Assembly (NCBI GenBank): GCA_046349915.1
Contig: JAXMBL010000007.1
Coordinates: 248,001 to 312,000 of the forward strand
Origin: CAIXSC01 sp046349915
GTDB lineage: Bacteria; Planctomycetota; Planctomycetia; Pirellulales; Pirellulaceae
Length of the DNA: 64,000 nucleotides
Reading direction: 5' to 3'
The notes below the pieces were generated by a model. It was not told where the DNA came from. It made no database searches and saw only the letters and a list, made by a program, of their open reading frames with translations. A program made the position numbers and the translations under genes. This document shows, in pieces, positions 8,178 through 17,126 of this stretch (its first letter is position 1; each line of letters starts with the position of its first letter).

Positions 8178-10199
8178 ATGTGTTGCGTCTCGGCCCCCCC
8201 CGACGGCTGCGAGGCCGACGCGTCGCCTCGAAAGCAGGCGAGCGATGCGCGGTGCGGCGCCGCCGAGCTTGACACGGTCCTTGTCGTCTCCCCTCGACTC
8301 GCCATGAATGCACCCGTTCCCTCAGATTCACGCGTCTCGGCTGGAGCGGCCTCGTTTTGGGTCGTCGAGGGGGCGGTGCTCTGCGCCTGTCCCGATTGTC
8401 GCGCCCCCATGTCCGTGCGGCTGTGGCTGGGGATCGCCGATTGCTGGAATTGTGGCGCCACGATTGAACTGACCGAAGAGCAGGAACGGGAGATCGAGCG
8501 AGTTTTGCAGAAAGGGACGACGCCTGCGCCGACAAGCAATTCCGCGGCAGGTGTTTTGCCGACGAATGCGCCCGCCGCGCCCAAGCCCAGCACGGCCCCG
8601 GCGCCGTTGGTTCGCCATGAACCTGCTCGACCTGAGTCCGCGCCCTCTCCGGCGAGGCCGCCCGCGCCAGCAAGTCCGCCGCCTGCGGTAGCAAGGCCTT
8701 CGCCTCCGTTCACTCTTCCACCACCTCCGCCCGCGGTCGCTCGCTCCGCCGCGGCGCCGGGAGTCGCCACGCGGAAGTTACAGCGTCGTCGCCGCCGCGA
8801 TTGGATTCGCGATCTCCTCCGCGACATGCCCGCCTGGCTGATCAGTTTGCTGTTGCACATGTTGCTGTTCTTGCTGTTAGGGCTGTTGAACATCCAGGAG
8901 AAGACCGAGGCGCCGTTTATCACGATCTCCACGACCGTCAGTCGGGAAAAGGCGGAAGGCGAGTTTACGATCGAAGTCGACGACAAAGATGAAGTCGCCT
9001 TTAATTTGCCGCTGCCCGACAACATGGACCTCAAGAATAAGCAAACTCGCGACGCTCTGATTGCCGCGAACCAGGACGCTCGCCAGTTGCAAATCGACCC
9101 CGAGCTGCCCGTGCCCAACATGCCGGCTTTGGACCGAGTGCGTGACTTGGCGTCGTCGGATGATCCCGTCAGACGCTCGATTGCGGTCCGCGACCCTCGA
9201 CTGCGAGTCGAAGTGGTCAAGCAAGAAGGAGGAACGACGTTAACTGAAGCGGCCGTCTCGCGCGGGCTTCGCTGGCTGGCGTCCCAGCAGCGAGCGGATG
9301 GAGGCTGGTCCAATGGCAATCCAGGTTTCGACACCGCCAACACGGCGCTCGCTCTCATGCCATTCCTGGGCGCTGGCCAAACGCCCACGGTTGGGCCCTA
9401 TCGCAATCACGTGGCCAAAGGGTTGAGGTGGTTGAAGGACAAACAAAAGACCGATGGCGATTTGCGAGGCGGCGCTTCGCAACATCCCGGCATGTACGCT
9501 CACGGCATCGCTTCCATCGTGATGTGCGACGCTTTCGCCTTGACGGGCGACGAATCTCTGCGAAGACCGGCCCAACTGGCCGTCGACTTCATTGTGGCCG
9601 CTCAAAATGATGCCGGAGGGTGGCGTTACTTCCCCCGACAGGATGCTGACTTGAGCGTCGTCGGCTGGCAGCTGATGGCTCTGCAAAGCGGACGCATGGC
9701 CGGACTCAAGGTCCCCTCGGAAACCCTCGAACTCGCCGACCAATACCTCGATTCCGTTTCGCATGAGGAGGGAGCACTTTACTCTTATCAGCGACAAGGC
9801 GGCGAATCTCGCCCGACGCCGACGATGACGGCGGAAGGTTTGCTGTGCCGCATGTACTTGGGCTGGCGAAAGGATACTCCTGGACTGGTTCGCGGCGTCG
9901 AAGTGCTATCGACCGAATTTCTTCCCGAAAAACACCAGCCGAATATCTACTATTGGTACTACGGGACTCAGGTTTTTCACCATTACGGCGGGCCCGAATG
10001 GGAACGCTGGAACCTACGGATGCGCGACATCCTTGTCGATACCCAGGTGACTCAAGGACCGCATGCGGGCAGTTGGCATCCCGAAGGAGATCGGTGGGGG
10101 AGCGCTGGCGGGCGAATTTTCGTCACGTCGCTCTCCGTCTGCTCGCTGGAAGTCTACTACCGCCATGCCCCTATCTACCGCCAGTTGAAGCTCGATTGA
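8178..10199 (+). CDS. Zinc-ribbon, single-pass membrane protein with prenyltransferase/squalene-oxidase fold
   Basis: A 673-residue protein. Near residues 67-95 a zinc ribbon is formed by CPDC and CWNC; a proline/alanine-rich linker follows to about residue 190, then basic residues and one transmembrane helix (WLISLLLHMLLFLLLGLL, residues ~219-236). The C-terminal ~330 residues show repeats of the type GLRWLASQQRADGGWSNG, GLRWLKDKQKTDGDL and AQNDAGGWRYFP, the alpha/alpha-barrel signature (QxxDGGW) shared by squalene cyclases, prenyltransferases and complement-like proteins. The cyclase DXDD acid motif is not evident, so a scaffold or peptide-binding role is as likely as catalysis. ATG 8178 has GAAAGG at 8164-8169; ATG 8304, giving MNAPVPSDSRVSAG, is the alternative. 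Divergent from moxR. Confidence 0.85.
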   Translation: MCCVSAPPDGCEADASPRKQASDARCGAAELDTVLVVSPRLAMNAPVPSDSRVSAGAASFWVVEGAVLCACPDCRAPMSVRLWLGIADCWNCGATIELTEEQEREIERVLQKGTTPAPTSNSAAGVLPTNAPAAPKPSTAPAPLVRHEPARPESAPSPARPPAPASPPPAVARPSPPFTLPPPPPAVARSAAAPGVATRKLQRRRRRDWIRDLLRDMPAWLISLLLHMLLFLLLGLLNIQEKTEAPFITISTTVSREKAEGEFTIEVDDKDEVAFNLPLPDNMDLKNKQTRDALIAANQDARQLQIDPELPVPNMPALDRVRDLASSDDPVRRSIAVRDPRLRVEVVKQEGGTTLTEAAVSRGLRWLASQQRADGGWSNGNPGFDTANTALALMPFLGAGQTPTVGPYRNHVAKGLRWLKDKQKTDGDLRGGASQHPGMYAHGIASIVMCDAFALTGDESLRRPAQLAVDFIVAAQNDAGGWRYFPRQDADLSVVGWQLMALQSGRMAGLKVPSETLELADQYLDSVSHEEGALYSYQRQGGESRPTPTMTAEGLLCRMYLGWRKDTPGLVRGVEVLSTEFLPEKHQPNIYYWYYGTQVFHHYGGPEWERWNLRMRDILVDTQVTQGPHAGSWHPEGDRWGSAGGRIFVTSLSVCSLEVYYRHAPIYRQLKLD

Positions 10200-10514
10200 G
10201 TTGCCGTGCAAGAATCAGCCAGGTAGCGGCCCTACTGGTGTTTCTCCTCTGGCTGCTCTGGGGGGGGGGGTGGGTATTTTCTTTCGACTTGGTGCGACAT
10301 TTGCCCTCTATGGCGTCATCCCTGGGAACGCCCGAAAAACGTTTCCCCAGGTCCCCTAACCCCTAGGGGTTAGGCTGGCTTTGCGCGCTCGATAGGCACG
10401 CAATGCCCGAAACGTTCACGTAGCGACTCCCTCGCCCCAATCGTCCGAGAAAACACCGCTTCCCGAAAGGGTTCAAGCGGTCTGGCTCGATCGAGCGGGG
10501 ACAGGAGTAGTTCG
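10200..10514. other. Intergenic region with an 11-G run and a perfect palindrome
   Basis: No gene is supported. Two features stand out: an uninterrupted run of eleven G at 10260-10270 and the palindrome at 10355-10374. AGGAG at 10503-10507 is the ribosome binding site of the following gene. I found no clear sigma-70 promoter. Confidence 0.6.
10355..10374. repeat. Perfect 20-bp palindrome
   Basis: CCTAACCCCTAGGGGTTAGG is identical on both strands, with no loop and no following T-run. It is therefore a better candidate for a dimeric protein binding site than for a terminator. It lies 140 bases upstream of the beta-propeller gene at 10515 and 156 bases past the previous stop. Confidence 0.7.
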
Positions 10515-11639
10515 ATGGAGGATGTGTCGATGCAAGTTCAACTCGAGTCGCAAAGGTCGCTGCTGCGGCCCCTGGCGATTTCCGTGACGGCGACGCTCGG
10601 TTTCTCGCTGCTCGTCGGCGTCCTGCTTTTGCCTCGCGAAATCGAGGAAGAGCGGCGACCGTACCTGGTGGCCGTCGATGACTGGGCTCGAAATCCGCAA
10701 GGCCAGTTGGCTTGGGTGATTGGTCGCGGCGAGCCTCAATCGGACCGATTGCCGGTCAGGTATCAACTGTATCAAGTGTCAAACTCCGATGGCTTGCTGC
10801 GTGGCGAGCCTGTCGAAACAAAAACCTCGCCGACCTGCATGGTCTCGGCGACAGAAGGGCCGATCGTCGCCTTCGACGATGGACAAATTCGACAGTTTCC
10901 GCTCGGGGCGAAGCCAGTGGACATCGGCCGGCATTCGTCGGGGCATGTGCTGACCGCCGTGATTTCCAGCGACCAACAGTGGCTTCTTACCTGGGGGAGC
11001 AGCGCTTGTGTGTGGGATCTCTCCAATCGTCGAAGAGTGGGGAGTTTTCCTCGAACCTTCAATGCGGCTGCTCTGGTCCCACGTGGCAACTCGTTTTATT
11101 GCGACCGATTGGAGCACGTCGTTGAGTGCGATGCGCGGACAGGCAAGGAGATCCGTGAAATCGCGAAAACCGGTCGAGTGTTCGTGATGGCTTTGTCCGC
11201 CGACGAACGCCGGTTAGTGATCGTCGGCCATGATCGCAGTCTTCAGGTCGTCGACACGCATTCGGGCGAGGTGCTGTGGGGGAAGTCGCTGCGCGGTACG
11301 GAGTCGATCACTCGCATCGCCATCCCGTTCTTCTCGCCGGTCATTTCGCTCACTCCCTCGGGGAGAACATTTGCGATCGTGCACGAGATCGGTCGTCACG
11401 ACAGTTGGGGCGTTAGTGTTTGGCAAGTCGAGACGGGGAAGATGGAGCACTCCTTTATCGCCCACCAAAGTCGCCTGATCTGTGCTCGCTTTTTGACCGA
11501 CCACGAGCTCATGACCTCGGGACTCGATTGTCGCTTCGTGCGGTGGTCGCTGTCCGCTGGTCCGCCACGACCCGTTGAAGAGTTTGACACGCGAGATTGG
11601 GTTGTGCGCAGCTCGCCCGTGAACTTTGCTAGCCCGTGA
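10515..11639 (+). CDS. WD40-like beta-propeller protein with N-terminal membrane anchor
   Basis: A 374-residue protein. After a short polar start there is one hydrophobic helix (AISVTATLGFSLLVGVLLL, residues ~22-40), then a soluble domain of repeating units such as VLTAVISSDQQWLLTWGSSA, VFVMALSADERRLVIVGHD and SLQVVDTHSGEVLWG. These have the spacing of WD40/quinoprotein blades, with about six or seven likely. The domain would lie outside the cytoplasmic membrane. ATG 10515 has AGGAG 7 bases upstream; ATG 10530 is an alternative. Function is unknown. It converges on the hydrolase gene with a 24-base gap. Confidence 0.75.
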   Translation: MEDVSMQVQLESQRSLLRPLAISVTATLGFSLLVGVLLLPREIEEERRPYLVAVDDWARNPQGQLAWVIGRGEPQSDRLPVRYQLYQVSNSDGLLRGEPVETKTSPTCMVSATEGPIVAFDDGQIRQFPLGAKPVDIGRHSSGHVLTAVISSDQQWLLTWGSSACVWDLSNRRRVGSFPRTFNAAALVPRGNSFYCDRLEHVVECDARTGKEIREIAKTGRVFVMALSADERRLVIVGHDRSLQVVDTHSGEVLWGKSLRGTESITRIAIPFFSPVISLTPSGRTFAIVHEIGRHDSWGVSVWQVETGKMEHSFIAHQSRLICARFLTDHELMTSGLDCRFVRWSLSAGPPRPVEEFDTRDWVVRSSPVNFASP

Positions 11640-11663
11640 AATTTACTAGCGAAGAGACCGTGA

Positions 11664-12764
11664 TCACTTTCCGCCGAGATGCTTATCAAAGAAGTCGTAC
11701 GCTACTTTGCGCACGTCTTCGGGAAAGTCATGTCCGCACGCTGGAAAGTTAGCTTGGAGGTGATCCTCCTTGCCGTAGAGTGCGTAGATCTGTTTGGCCG
11801 CCGCGATCGAGTCCTTCACCCCTGAAACTTCAAAGTTCCCATCGCCGACAGGAGCACTGGCGAGGAAAGGACGAGGTGCGAATGCCGCCACGATCTCGGG
11901 AAAATCGAACGGCACTTCATCGGGGTTGTTGTGGTACGACTGAGCGATTAGCGGCATGTAGCGAGCACTCGTCCAGCCCGCGAGTTTTCCCTCGTAGTAC
12001 TTGTGAAAGCGAGTGAATCCACAGTTGGACACCATCGCCTTAATGCGCGGGTCGAAGGCTGCGGTGAACATGGTGTTGTGACCGCCCAGGGAATGGCCGA
12101 TGCATCCAATCCGTTCGCCATCCACTTCGGGGAGCGACTGGAGCAAATCGATGGCTCGCATGTTGTCCCAAATCGCCTTCATCGACCCGCTGATGTAACC
12201 GAATTTCGCATCAGCAAAATCAAACGCATGTTCGCCGAATGAAGGGTAGTCGGGCGCTAAAGTCACGTAGCCCCGCTGAGCGAGATGGAATGCGTAATGG
12301 AGATTGGGGTTGCCGCCGAGTCCGGCGGGTTCCTGCTTGCCGATGTTGGTCGTTTGGTGCAGACACAAGATGGCGGCTCGTTTGCCCCCGCCCGTGCCGG
12401 CCCGCGGTTGAAACAGATATGCTCGAACAACGTCATGTGGTTCCGTGCGATACTCGATTTTGTGGCGAGTGACGCCGTCGAGCATCACGGATTCGAGCAT
12501 CTTGGTCTCCAACGGCACTCGTTTGGCCTCGCTGGGCACTTTTCCCATAACTGTCTGCATGGCTTTCAGCACGTGACCGCGACGACGTTCCCAGTCGGCG
12601 ACTGTCTTGATGGGCTGGGGCTGGCCCGCCTCGTCCAAGACGACCTTAAGTTCGAAGTGATTGGGATACTTGGGTTCGTCTGCTCGGCTGGCGACTGTGA
12701 TTAGCAATCCCCAGGCCAGCATTCCGCAAAGTCCACTCAAGGCGTAATGTACTGCCCGACCCAT
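11664..12764 (-). CDS. Secreted alpha/beta hydrolase (dienelactone hydrolase/acetyl-xylan-esterase-like)
   Basis: A 366-residue protein with a signal peptide (ALSGLCGMLAWGLLITVASRA, cleavage likely near residue 28). The nucleophile elbow is GHSLGG in ERIGCIGHSLGGHNTMF, and the late histidine is in ACGHDFPEDV; the acid residue is probably the Asp of YGKEDHLQ. A conserved CLHQT-type oxyanion segment precedes. Planctomycetes encode many such secreted esterases, probably for polysaccharide side-chain removal; the substrate cannot be read. The gene is monocistronic, convergent with the upstream-coordinate neighbour. Confidence 0.82.
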   Translation of the reverse strand: MGRAVHYALSGLCGMLAWGLLITVASRADEPKYPNHFELKVVLDEAGQPQPIKTVADWERRRGHVLKAMQTVMGKVPSEAKRVPLETKMLESVMLDGVTRHKIEYRTEPHDVVRAYLFQPRAGTGGGKRAAILCLHQTTNIGKQEPAGLGGNPNLHYAFHLAQRGYVTLAPDYPSFGEHAFDFADAKFGYISGSMKAIWDNMRAIDLLQSLPEVDGERIGCIGHSLGGHNTMFTAAFDPRIKAMVSNCGFTRFHKYYEGKLAGWTSARYMPLIAQSYHNNPDEVPFDFPEIVAAFAPRPFLASAPVGDGNFEVSGVKDSIAAAKQIYALYGKEDHLQANFPACGHDFPEDVRKVAYDFFDKHLGGK

Positions 12765-12873
12765 CTCACGATTCTCCGCGCGAAACTCGATGATTACGCC
12801 TGTTTTTCTTGACTGTTGATCTAAACGCCCCAGCGAGTTCTTTGCAAGCGGCGAGACTATTTCTCTGGCAATT

Positions 12874-14544
12874 CTAAGGCTTGCTAATCGCTCGCCGGAG
12901 CAAATTGTGAGTCATCCGTTGCACTCGTTCGTCGGGTCCATGAGGGCGGCTCCAGTGCGACCAAGGCAACATGTGTCCCGGCGGACTCGACAAGCCCTGC
13001 GACCAGAAGATGGTCGACGCGTTGAACACGAAGTTCCCACGCGGTCCGGGATAAATCGTGGCTGTCCAGTGCTGGGGTTGAACGCCGCCGCGATACGCTT
13101 TTCCCTCGCCCACAATCTCCAGTCCAGGAATATCCGCCGGGGGATCGCCGTGATATTCCCAGCCCACCAGCCCCGGAATACTCTCCCCTTTCTTCATGCC
13201 CGTCCCTTCAAAGATCCAGTGCTCGGGCTTCGCACAGATCCAGTCGCCGCCCCCATTAACCGGATCGACGTTGCGCGCGCCCATCAGATACCCTTCATCG
13301 GGACCGCGGTGCGGGAAAGGACCGTTCAAACGCTCGCGCAACTCCGCATAGCGGTACTTTCCGCCATAAGGTCCGCCGCGGAACATGATCCGATGAGGAC
13401 GCCCATCAAACCCCTCGCGCAGCGGCGTGACCCAGCAAACCGAATTACCTGAGAAGAATAACAGGTCGACGCCCGAGTCACGCATCTTCACAACGCTCTT
13501 GTATTGCCGGATGTCCCAATACTCGTCGTGCCCCACGCTCAAGAACGCTTGGCATTTCAGCCCTCGCTCGGGAGTCAGCAAATCGCTGTTCGAACAGTAA
13601 GTGACGTCGTAGCCGTGCTGTTCGAGCCAATAGGCCATCGGGAACTCGAAGCAAAGCCACTCGCCCGAACCGATCGACAGCGGATGTTCGTAGATCTGAG
13701 CATACTTCGCATAAGGCCGGTCGAAGCTCACGTCGGCCCATGGCCCTTCGACACCCTTGGGGTGAGTGTAAACGGAGTAATTGTCGGGCCAGCGATTGTA
13801 GGCCTGCCAGGTGTTGTCCGAACACTGCACGAGAATATCCGCGGGACGGTCGTCGCGCACGATAAACACGACATAGCTTTGCCAGTAGTTGTCCGACGGG
13901 TCTTCGGTGGTAAGTGTGAGGCGGCCGAGATAGACGCCGCTGGTCCAATCCGCGGGAATCTTGATGCTCGTCGTCTTCTCCCAACGACATTCGTGGAGAT
14001 TCTTCTCGCCGGGTTTCGGCGTTTCTTGAGTTTTGCCAGGAAAGGGGCCGAGCGTGGTCATGAGTCGCGCGCCGCGACCGCCGTAGTAACCTGTACGGAA
14101 AATCTCGATCTTGAAGGGGGCGGCGGGATTGGTCGAAACGAACAAATCGAGCGTCTCGCCCGCCGCAACGCTTTGACGCGAGCAATAGCCTTCTATCGTG
14201 GGACAGCGAAAACCGAGGTTCTTGTCCAACCGCACTCGGGTCAGTTGCCAATCACGCGCGCCTTCCTTGGCGTTCTCGAGTTGGATTGCGTTGGCTGGCC
14301 CCGCTTGGTTCATGGGGGGCTTGGGTTCCTCCGCCTGGGAGTCTGCATGCGAGCCGTGCACGAGCCCCAGGCCCCACAGGCCGGTCGCGGCAGCCAGCGA
14401 GCAGGCGGCCGCCTCCCGCAGCCAATCGCGTCGAGTCTCCTGGTTTGGTTTGACGCCCTGGGGCGTCGCCGAAGTGGTTGCGTCCCGTTGACAGGAGAGA
14501 GCCATATCTTGGCGAGGGTCGGGCTGGGAATCGTGTTGCGACAT
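12874..14544 (-). CDS. Secreted N,N-dimethylformamidase beta-subunit-like protein
   Basis: A 556-residue protein from ATG 14544 (MSQHDSQPDPRQDMAL). A Tat-like signal lies at residues ~37-65: two arginines in ETRRDWLREAAACSLAAATG, followed by a hydrophobic stretch. The body matches the large-subunit fold of N,N-dimethylformamidase: an Ig-like beta-sandwich segment (GVYLGRLTLTTEDPSDNYWQ), then YNRWPDNYSVY, VTYCSNSDL, LSVGHDEYWDIRQY and HRIMFRGGPYGG. Many environmental bacteria carry this family with no evidence that they degrade dimethylformamide, so the name marks similarity only. The open frame extends to 14706, but the earlier part has no family similarity and would overlap the divergent glycosyltransferase leader. 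Confidence 0.78.
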   Translation of the reverse strand: MSQHDSQPDPRQDMALSCQRDATTSATPQGVKPNQETRRDWLREAAACSLAAATGLWGLGLVHGSHADSQAEEPKPPMNQAGPANAIQLENAKEGARDWQLTRVRLDKNLGFRCPTIEGYCSRQSVAAGETLDLFVSTNPAAPFKIEIFRTGYYGGRGARLMTTLGPFPGKTQETPKPGEKNLHECRWEKTTSIKIPADWTSGVYLGRLTLTTEDPSDNYWQSYVVFIVRDDRPADILVQCSDNTWQAYNRWPDNYSVYTHPKGVEGPWADVSFDRPYAKYAQIYEHPLSIGSGEWLCFEFPMAYWLEQHGYDVTYCSNSDLLTPERGLKCQAFLSVGHDEYWDIRQYKSVVKMRDSGVDLLFFSGNSVCWVTPLREGFDGRPHRIMFRGGPYGGKYRYAELRERLNGPFPHRGPDEGYLMGARNVDPVNGGGDWICAKPEHWIFEGTGMKKGESIPGLVGWEYHGDPPADIPGLEIVGEGKAYRGGVQPQHWTATIYPGPRGNFVFNASTIFWSQGLSSPPGHMLPWSHWSRPHGPDERVQRMTHNLLRRAISKP

Positions 14545-14687
14545 CGCGAGGCTCCTGGCGCCAATGATCCACGGACCGCCGCCCAATGTACTCCACACGG
14601 AAAGCCGCCAGAATTCCCCCGTCAACTTTCGTGCGAGTCGATCTTGTCCGACTCGCCGCCGATTTCGCCGTGCTTTACGATGATCCC

Positions 14688-15869
14688 ATGCCACCGCTCG
14701 AATCACTCAAGGTCCTCTATGCGACGTTCGACGAGATCCCTGGTCCTAAAGGAGCGAGCACGCATGTGCTGGCAAACGTCACCGCCCTCGCGGCCGCCGG
14801 CGCCCAGGTTTGGCTGGTAACGCCAGGGCGCGAAGACCGCGACGAAACGCTGCTCGATTGCGACGCTCGACAGATTGTGCTCGGTTGTCCCGATGGCAAT
14901 CCGATCGGAAGAGCTCGCACGTTCCGCGAAAAAATGGTCCACTGGCTCGCGCCCCGCTCGTTCGACGTTCTTCACGTGCGTTCGATTTTCGAGGGGATCC
15001 CGCTTGTTGATCCTCGGGTTCGCCGCTCGTCCAAGTTGCTCTACGAAGTCAATGGATTTCCCTCGATCGAACTCAAGTATCACTACGCCAACGTGATCGA
15101 TAATCGCCAACTGCTCGACAAGCTGACGCGCCAAGAGTTGGACTTGTTGACCGCGGCCGACCGAGTGGTCACGGTTAGCCAAGTGAATCAGTTCGAGATC
15201 GAGTCGCGCGGCGTGGCGCCTGAACGCATTCGATTGATTCGCAACGGCGTCGACACTCAGTTGTTCCCATTTCAATCGCCGCTCGATGTTGGCGAAGGTC
15301 CCGTCGAAATTGCCTATGTCGGCACGCTCGCCACGTGGCAGGGCGTCGAGGTGTTGATTGAGGCGGTGGGACTGTTGCGGCGCGAAAGAGCGGTTCGACT
15401 GCGATTGTTGGGACCAGCGTCGCGAACTCGTCGCGCGGAACTTGAACGATTAGTGCGACGCCTTCGCTTGGACGATATCGTTGAGTTTCTCGGGACGGGG
15501 ACTCAGGCCGATGTGGCTCGGCTGCTGCACGCGAGTCACATGACGGCCGTGCCGCTGTTGCCGGTCGACCGCAACGCTCAACAAGGCTGTTGCCCGCTCA
15601 AGTTGCTGGAAGCGATGGCGGCAGGCTGTCCCGTGGTAGCCTCGGACTTGCCAGTGATTCGTGAGCTGGCAACGCCCGAACTCGAGGTGTTGCTGGTACG
15701 CCCCCATGACGCTCGACACCTGAAGAACGCCATCACTCGTCTGATCGACACGCCCGGGCTGGCTCAATCGCTAGCTCAAGCCGCCCGAATGCGAGTAGAG
15801 CGAGAGGGAACATGGACCCGAGCCGCGCAGGAGTTGGTCGACTGCTATCGCGAACTAATCGCCTCGTAG
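14688..15869 (+). CDS. Glycosyltransferase, GT4 family
   Basis: A 393-residue GT-B glycosyltransferase. The N-terminal Rossmann domain begins VLYATFDEIPGPKGASTHV, with the acceptor-side glycine-rich loop; the C-terminal donor domain has EIAYVGTLATWQGVEVLIEA, RLRLLGPASRTRRAELE and the family's EX7E-like segment near CPLKLLEAMAAGCPVVASDL, where a glutamate contacts the nucleotide sugar. Cytoplasmic; the product could be a surface glycan or glycolipid. The frame opens at ATG 14586, but ATG 14688 starts exactly where GT4 proteins begin. It is divergent from the dimethylformamidase-like gene and not clustered with other glycan genes. Confidence 0.88.
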   Translation: MPPLESLKVLYATFDEIPGPKGASTHVLANVTALAAAGAQVWLVTPGREDRDETLLDCDARQIVLGCPDGNPIGRARTFREKMVHWLAPRSFDVLHVRSIFEGIPLVDPRVRRSSKLLYEVNGFPSIELKYHYANVIDNRQLLDKLTRQELDLLTAADRVVTVSQVNQFEIESRGVAPERIRLIRNGVDTQLFPFQSPLDVGEGPVEIAYVGTLATWQGVEVLIEAVGLLRRERAVRLRLLGPASRTRRAELERLVRRLRLDDIVEFLGTGTQADVARLLHASHMTAVPLLPVDRNAQQGCCPLKLLEAMAAGCPVVASDLPVIRELATPELEVLLVRPHDARHLKNAITRLIDTPGLAQSLAQAARMRVEREGTWTRAAQELVDCYRELIAS

Positions 15870-15921
15870 CGGAATTCGCAAGAGTTCCGTGCCTCCGGGC
15901 GAACCACCGTCGCCATGCGTA

Positions 15922-16560
15922 TCAGCGTGCCCCAGAAACCAGCCGCTGCTGAATAATCGCCAGAATACCGTGCGCGACCTCTTCTTTGGCGCCCTTGAGA
16001 TCGGCGAGCACCTGTCCATCATTGGCCAGCACTTCGACGTGATTATCGGCAGCGTTCATGGCCTCGGGGCCGTTGAGCACCATCAGGTCGCAGCTCTTGC
16101 GTTCCATCTTGGTGATGGCTCGGAAGCGTTGGTCCTCGGTTTCCAACGCGAATCCCACCACCCATTGATCGGCTCGCTTGCTGGCGCCAAGCGTGGCCAC
16201 GACATCGGGCGTTTCGATAAGATGGAGTTCGAGTGGTTGGCCTGTTTTGGAGATCTTCTGCGAGGCAACTTTGACAGGGCGATAATCACAGGGCGCCGCG
16301 GCGCCAATCAGTCCATCGCAAGTCGGAAATCGCGACTGACATTCGGCCAACAATTCCTCGGTCGAAATTATCTCCACGACCTCGGCTTCGGAGGGATAAG
16401 TCACCTGAACCGGGCCCGTGACTATGACCACGTGGTGCCCCAGCGCGAGCGCGGCTCGAGCCAAGGCGGCGCCCATGCGACCGCTCGAACCATTGGTCAG
16501 ATAACGCACCGGGTCGAGATACTGACGAGTCGGGCCGGATGTGATCAGGATGCGAGCCAT
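15922..16560 (-). CDS. coaB: Phosphopantothenate-cysteine ligase (separate CoaB)
   Basis: A 212-residue protein covering only the CoaB half of the usual CoaBC fusion. It begins ARILITSGPTRQYLDPVRYL followed by TNGSSGRMG, the nucleotide-binding signature of phosphopantothenoylcysteine synthetase, and has the D-Y-R-P-V-K motif (APCDYRPVKVASQKI) and GFALETED. The enzyme joins 4'-phosphopantothenate with cysteine in CoA synthesis. It lies 11 bases after coaC, so the two halves are made from one transcript as separate chains. Confidence 0.93.
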   Translation of the reverse strand: MARILITSGPTRQYLDPVRYLTNGSSGRMGAALARAALALGHHVVIVTGPVQVTYPSEAEVVEIISTEELLAECQSRFPTCDGLIGAAAPCDYRPVKVASQKISKTGQPLELHLIETPDVVATLGASKRADQWVVGFALETEDQRFRAITKMERKSCDLMVLNGPEAMNAADNHVEVLANDGQVLADLKGAKEEVAHGILAIIQQRLVSGAR

Positions 16561-16571
16561 GAGCGAAAGGG

Positions 16572-17126
16572 TTAGGCTGTAGGGAGGTTTCGCAACGCTT
16601 CGACCACGGTGGCCAGGATCGTTTCCGGACTAGCCATCCGTCCCACGCCTTGCGTGCGGCACGAGAGCCAGCCTTCTTCGGGATCGATCATCCGTACCCC
16701 GTCAGCTCGCAATTGTTGAACGTTGCGTTGGACCGCGGCCTTGGACCACATCTCTGAATTCATCGCCGGCGCCATGACGACTGGCCCCATGAATGCCAGA
16801 TAAAGAGTCGAAAGCAGGTCGTCCGCCAAGCCATTCGCCGCTTTTCCCAGAAAGTCGGCCGTCGCCGGCGCGACAACCAACAACGAGGCTCGTCGTGCAA
16901 TTTCAATATGTGCGCCGAGTGGAAACTGTTTGTCGTCGAAAAGCTGGGTCGCCACCGGACGGCGAGTGAGCGCGGCAAAAGTCGCGGCGCCCACAAAACG
17001 CTCCGCAGCGGCAGTCATCACCACCGTGACATTGATTCCGCTTTGGACCAATTGACTGACGATCTGCGCCGTCTTGAAGGCGGCGATGCCGCCGCTCACT
17101 CCAACAACGATCTCGTGACCGTTCAT
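16572..17126 (-). CDS. coaC: Phosphopantothenoylcysteine decarboxylase (separate CoaC)
   Basis: A 184-residue flavoprotein equal to the CoaC half of CoaBC. It has the start VVGVSGGIAAFKTAQIVSQL, the active-site His in AHIEIARRASLLVVAPATA, the PAMNSEMW motif and the substrate-recognition clamp cysteine in GWLSCRTQGVGRM. It decarboxylates phosphopantothenoylcysteine in CoA synthesis using FMN. Its start codon shares one base with the rpoZ stop (TAATG), so translation is coupled to rpoZ; the gmk-rpoZ-coaBC order is common in bacteria and supports both calls. Confidence 0.94.
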   Translation of the reverse strand: MNGHEIVVGVSGGIAAFKTAQIVSQLVQSGINVTVVMTAAAERFVGAATFAALTRRPVATQLFDDKQFPLGAHIEIARRASLLVVAPATADFLGKAANGLADDLLSTLYLAFMGPVVMAPAMNSEMWSKAAVQRNVQQLRADGVRMIDPEEGWLSCRTQGVGRMASPETILATVVEALRNLPTA

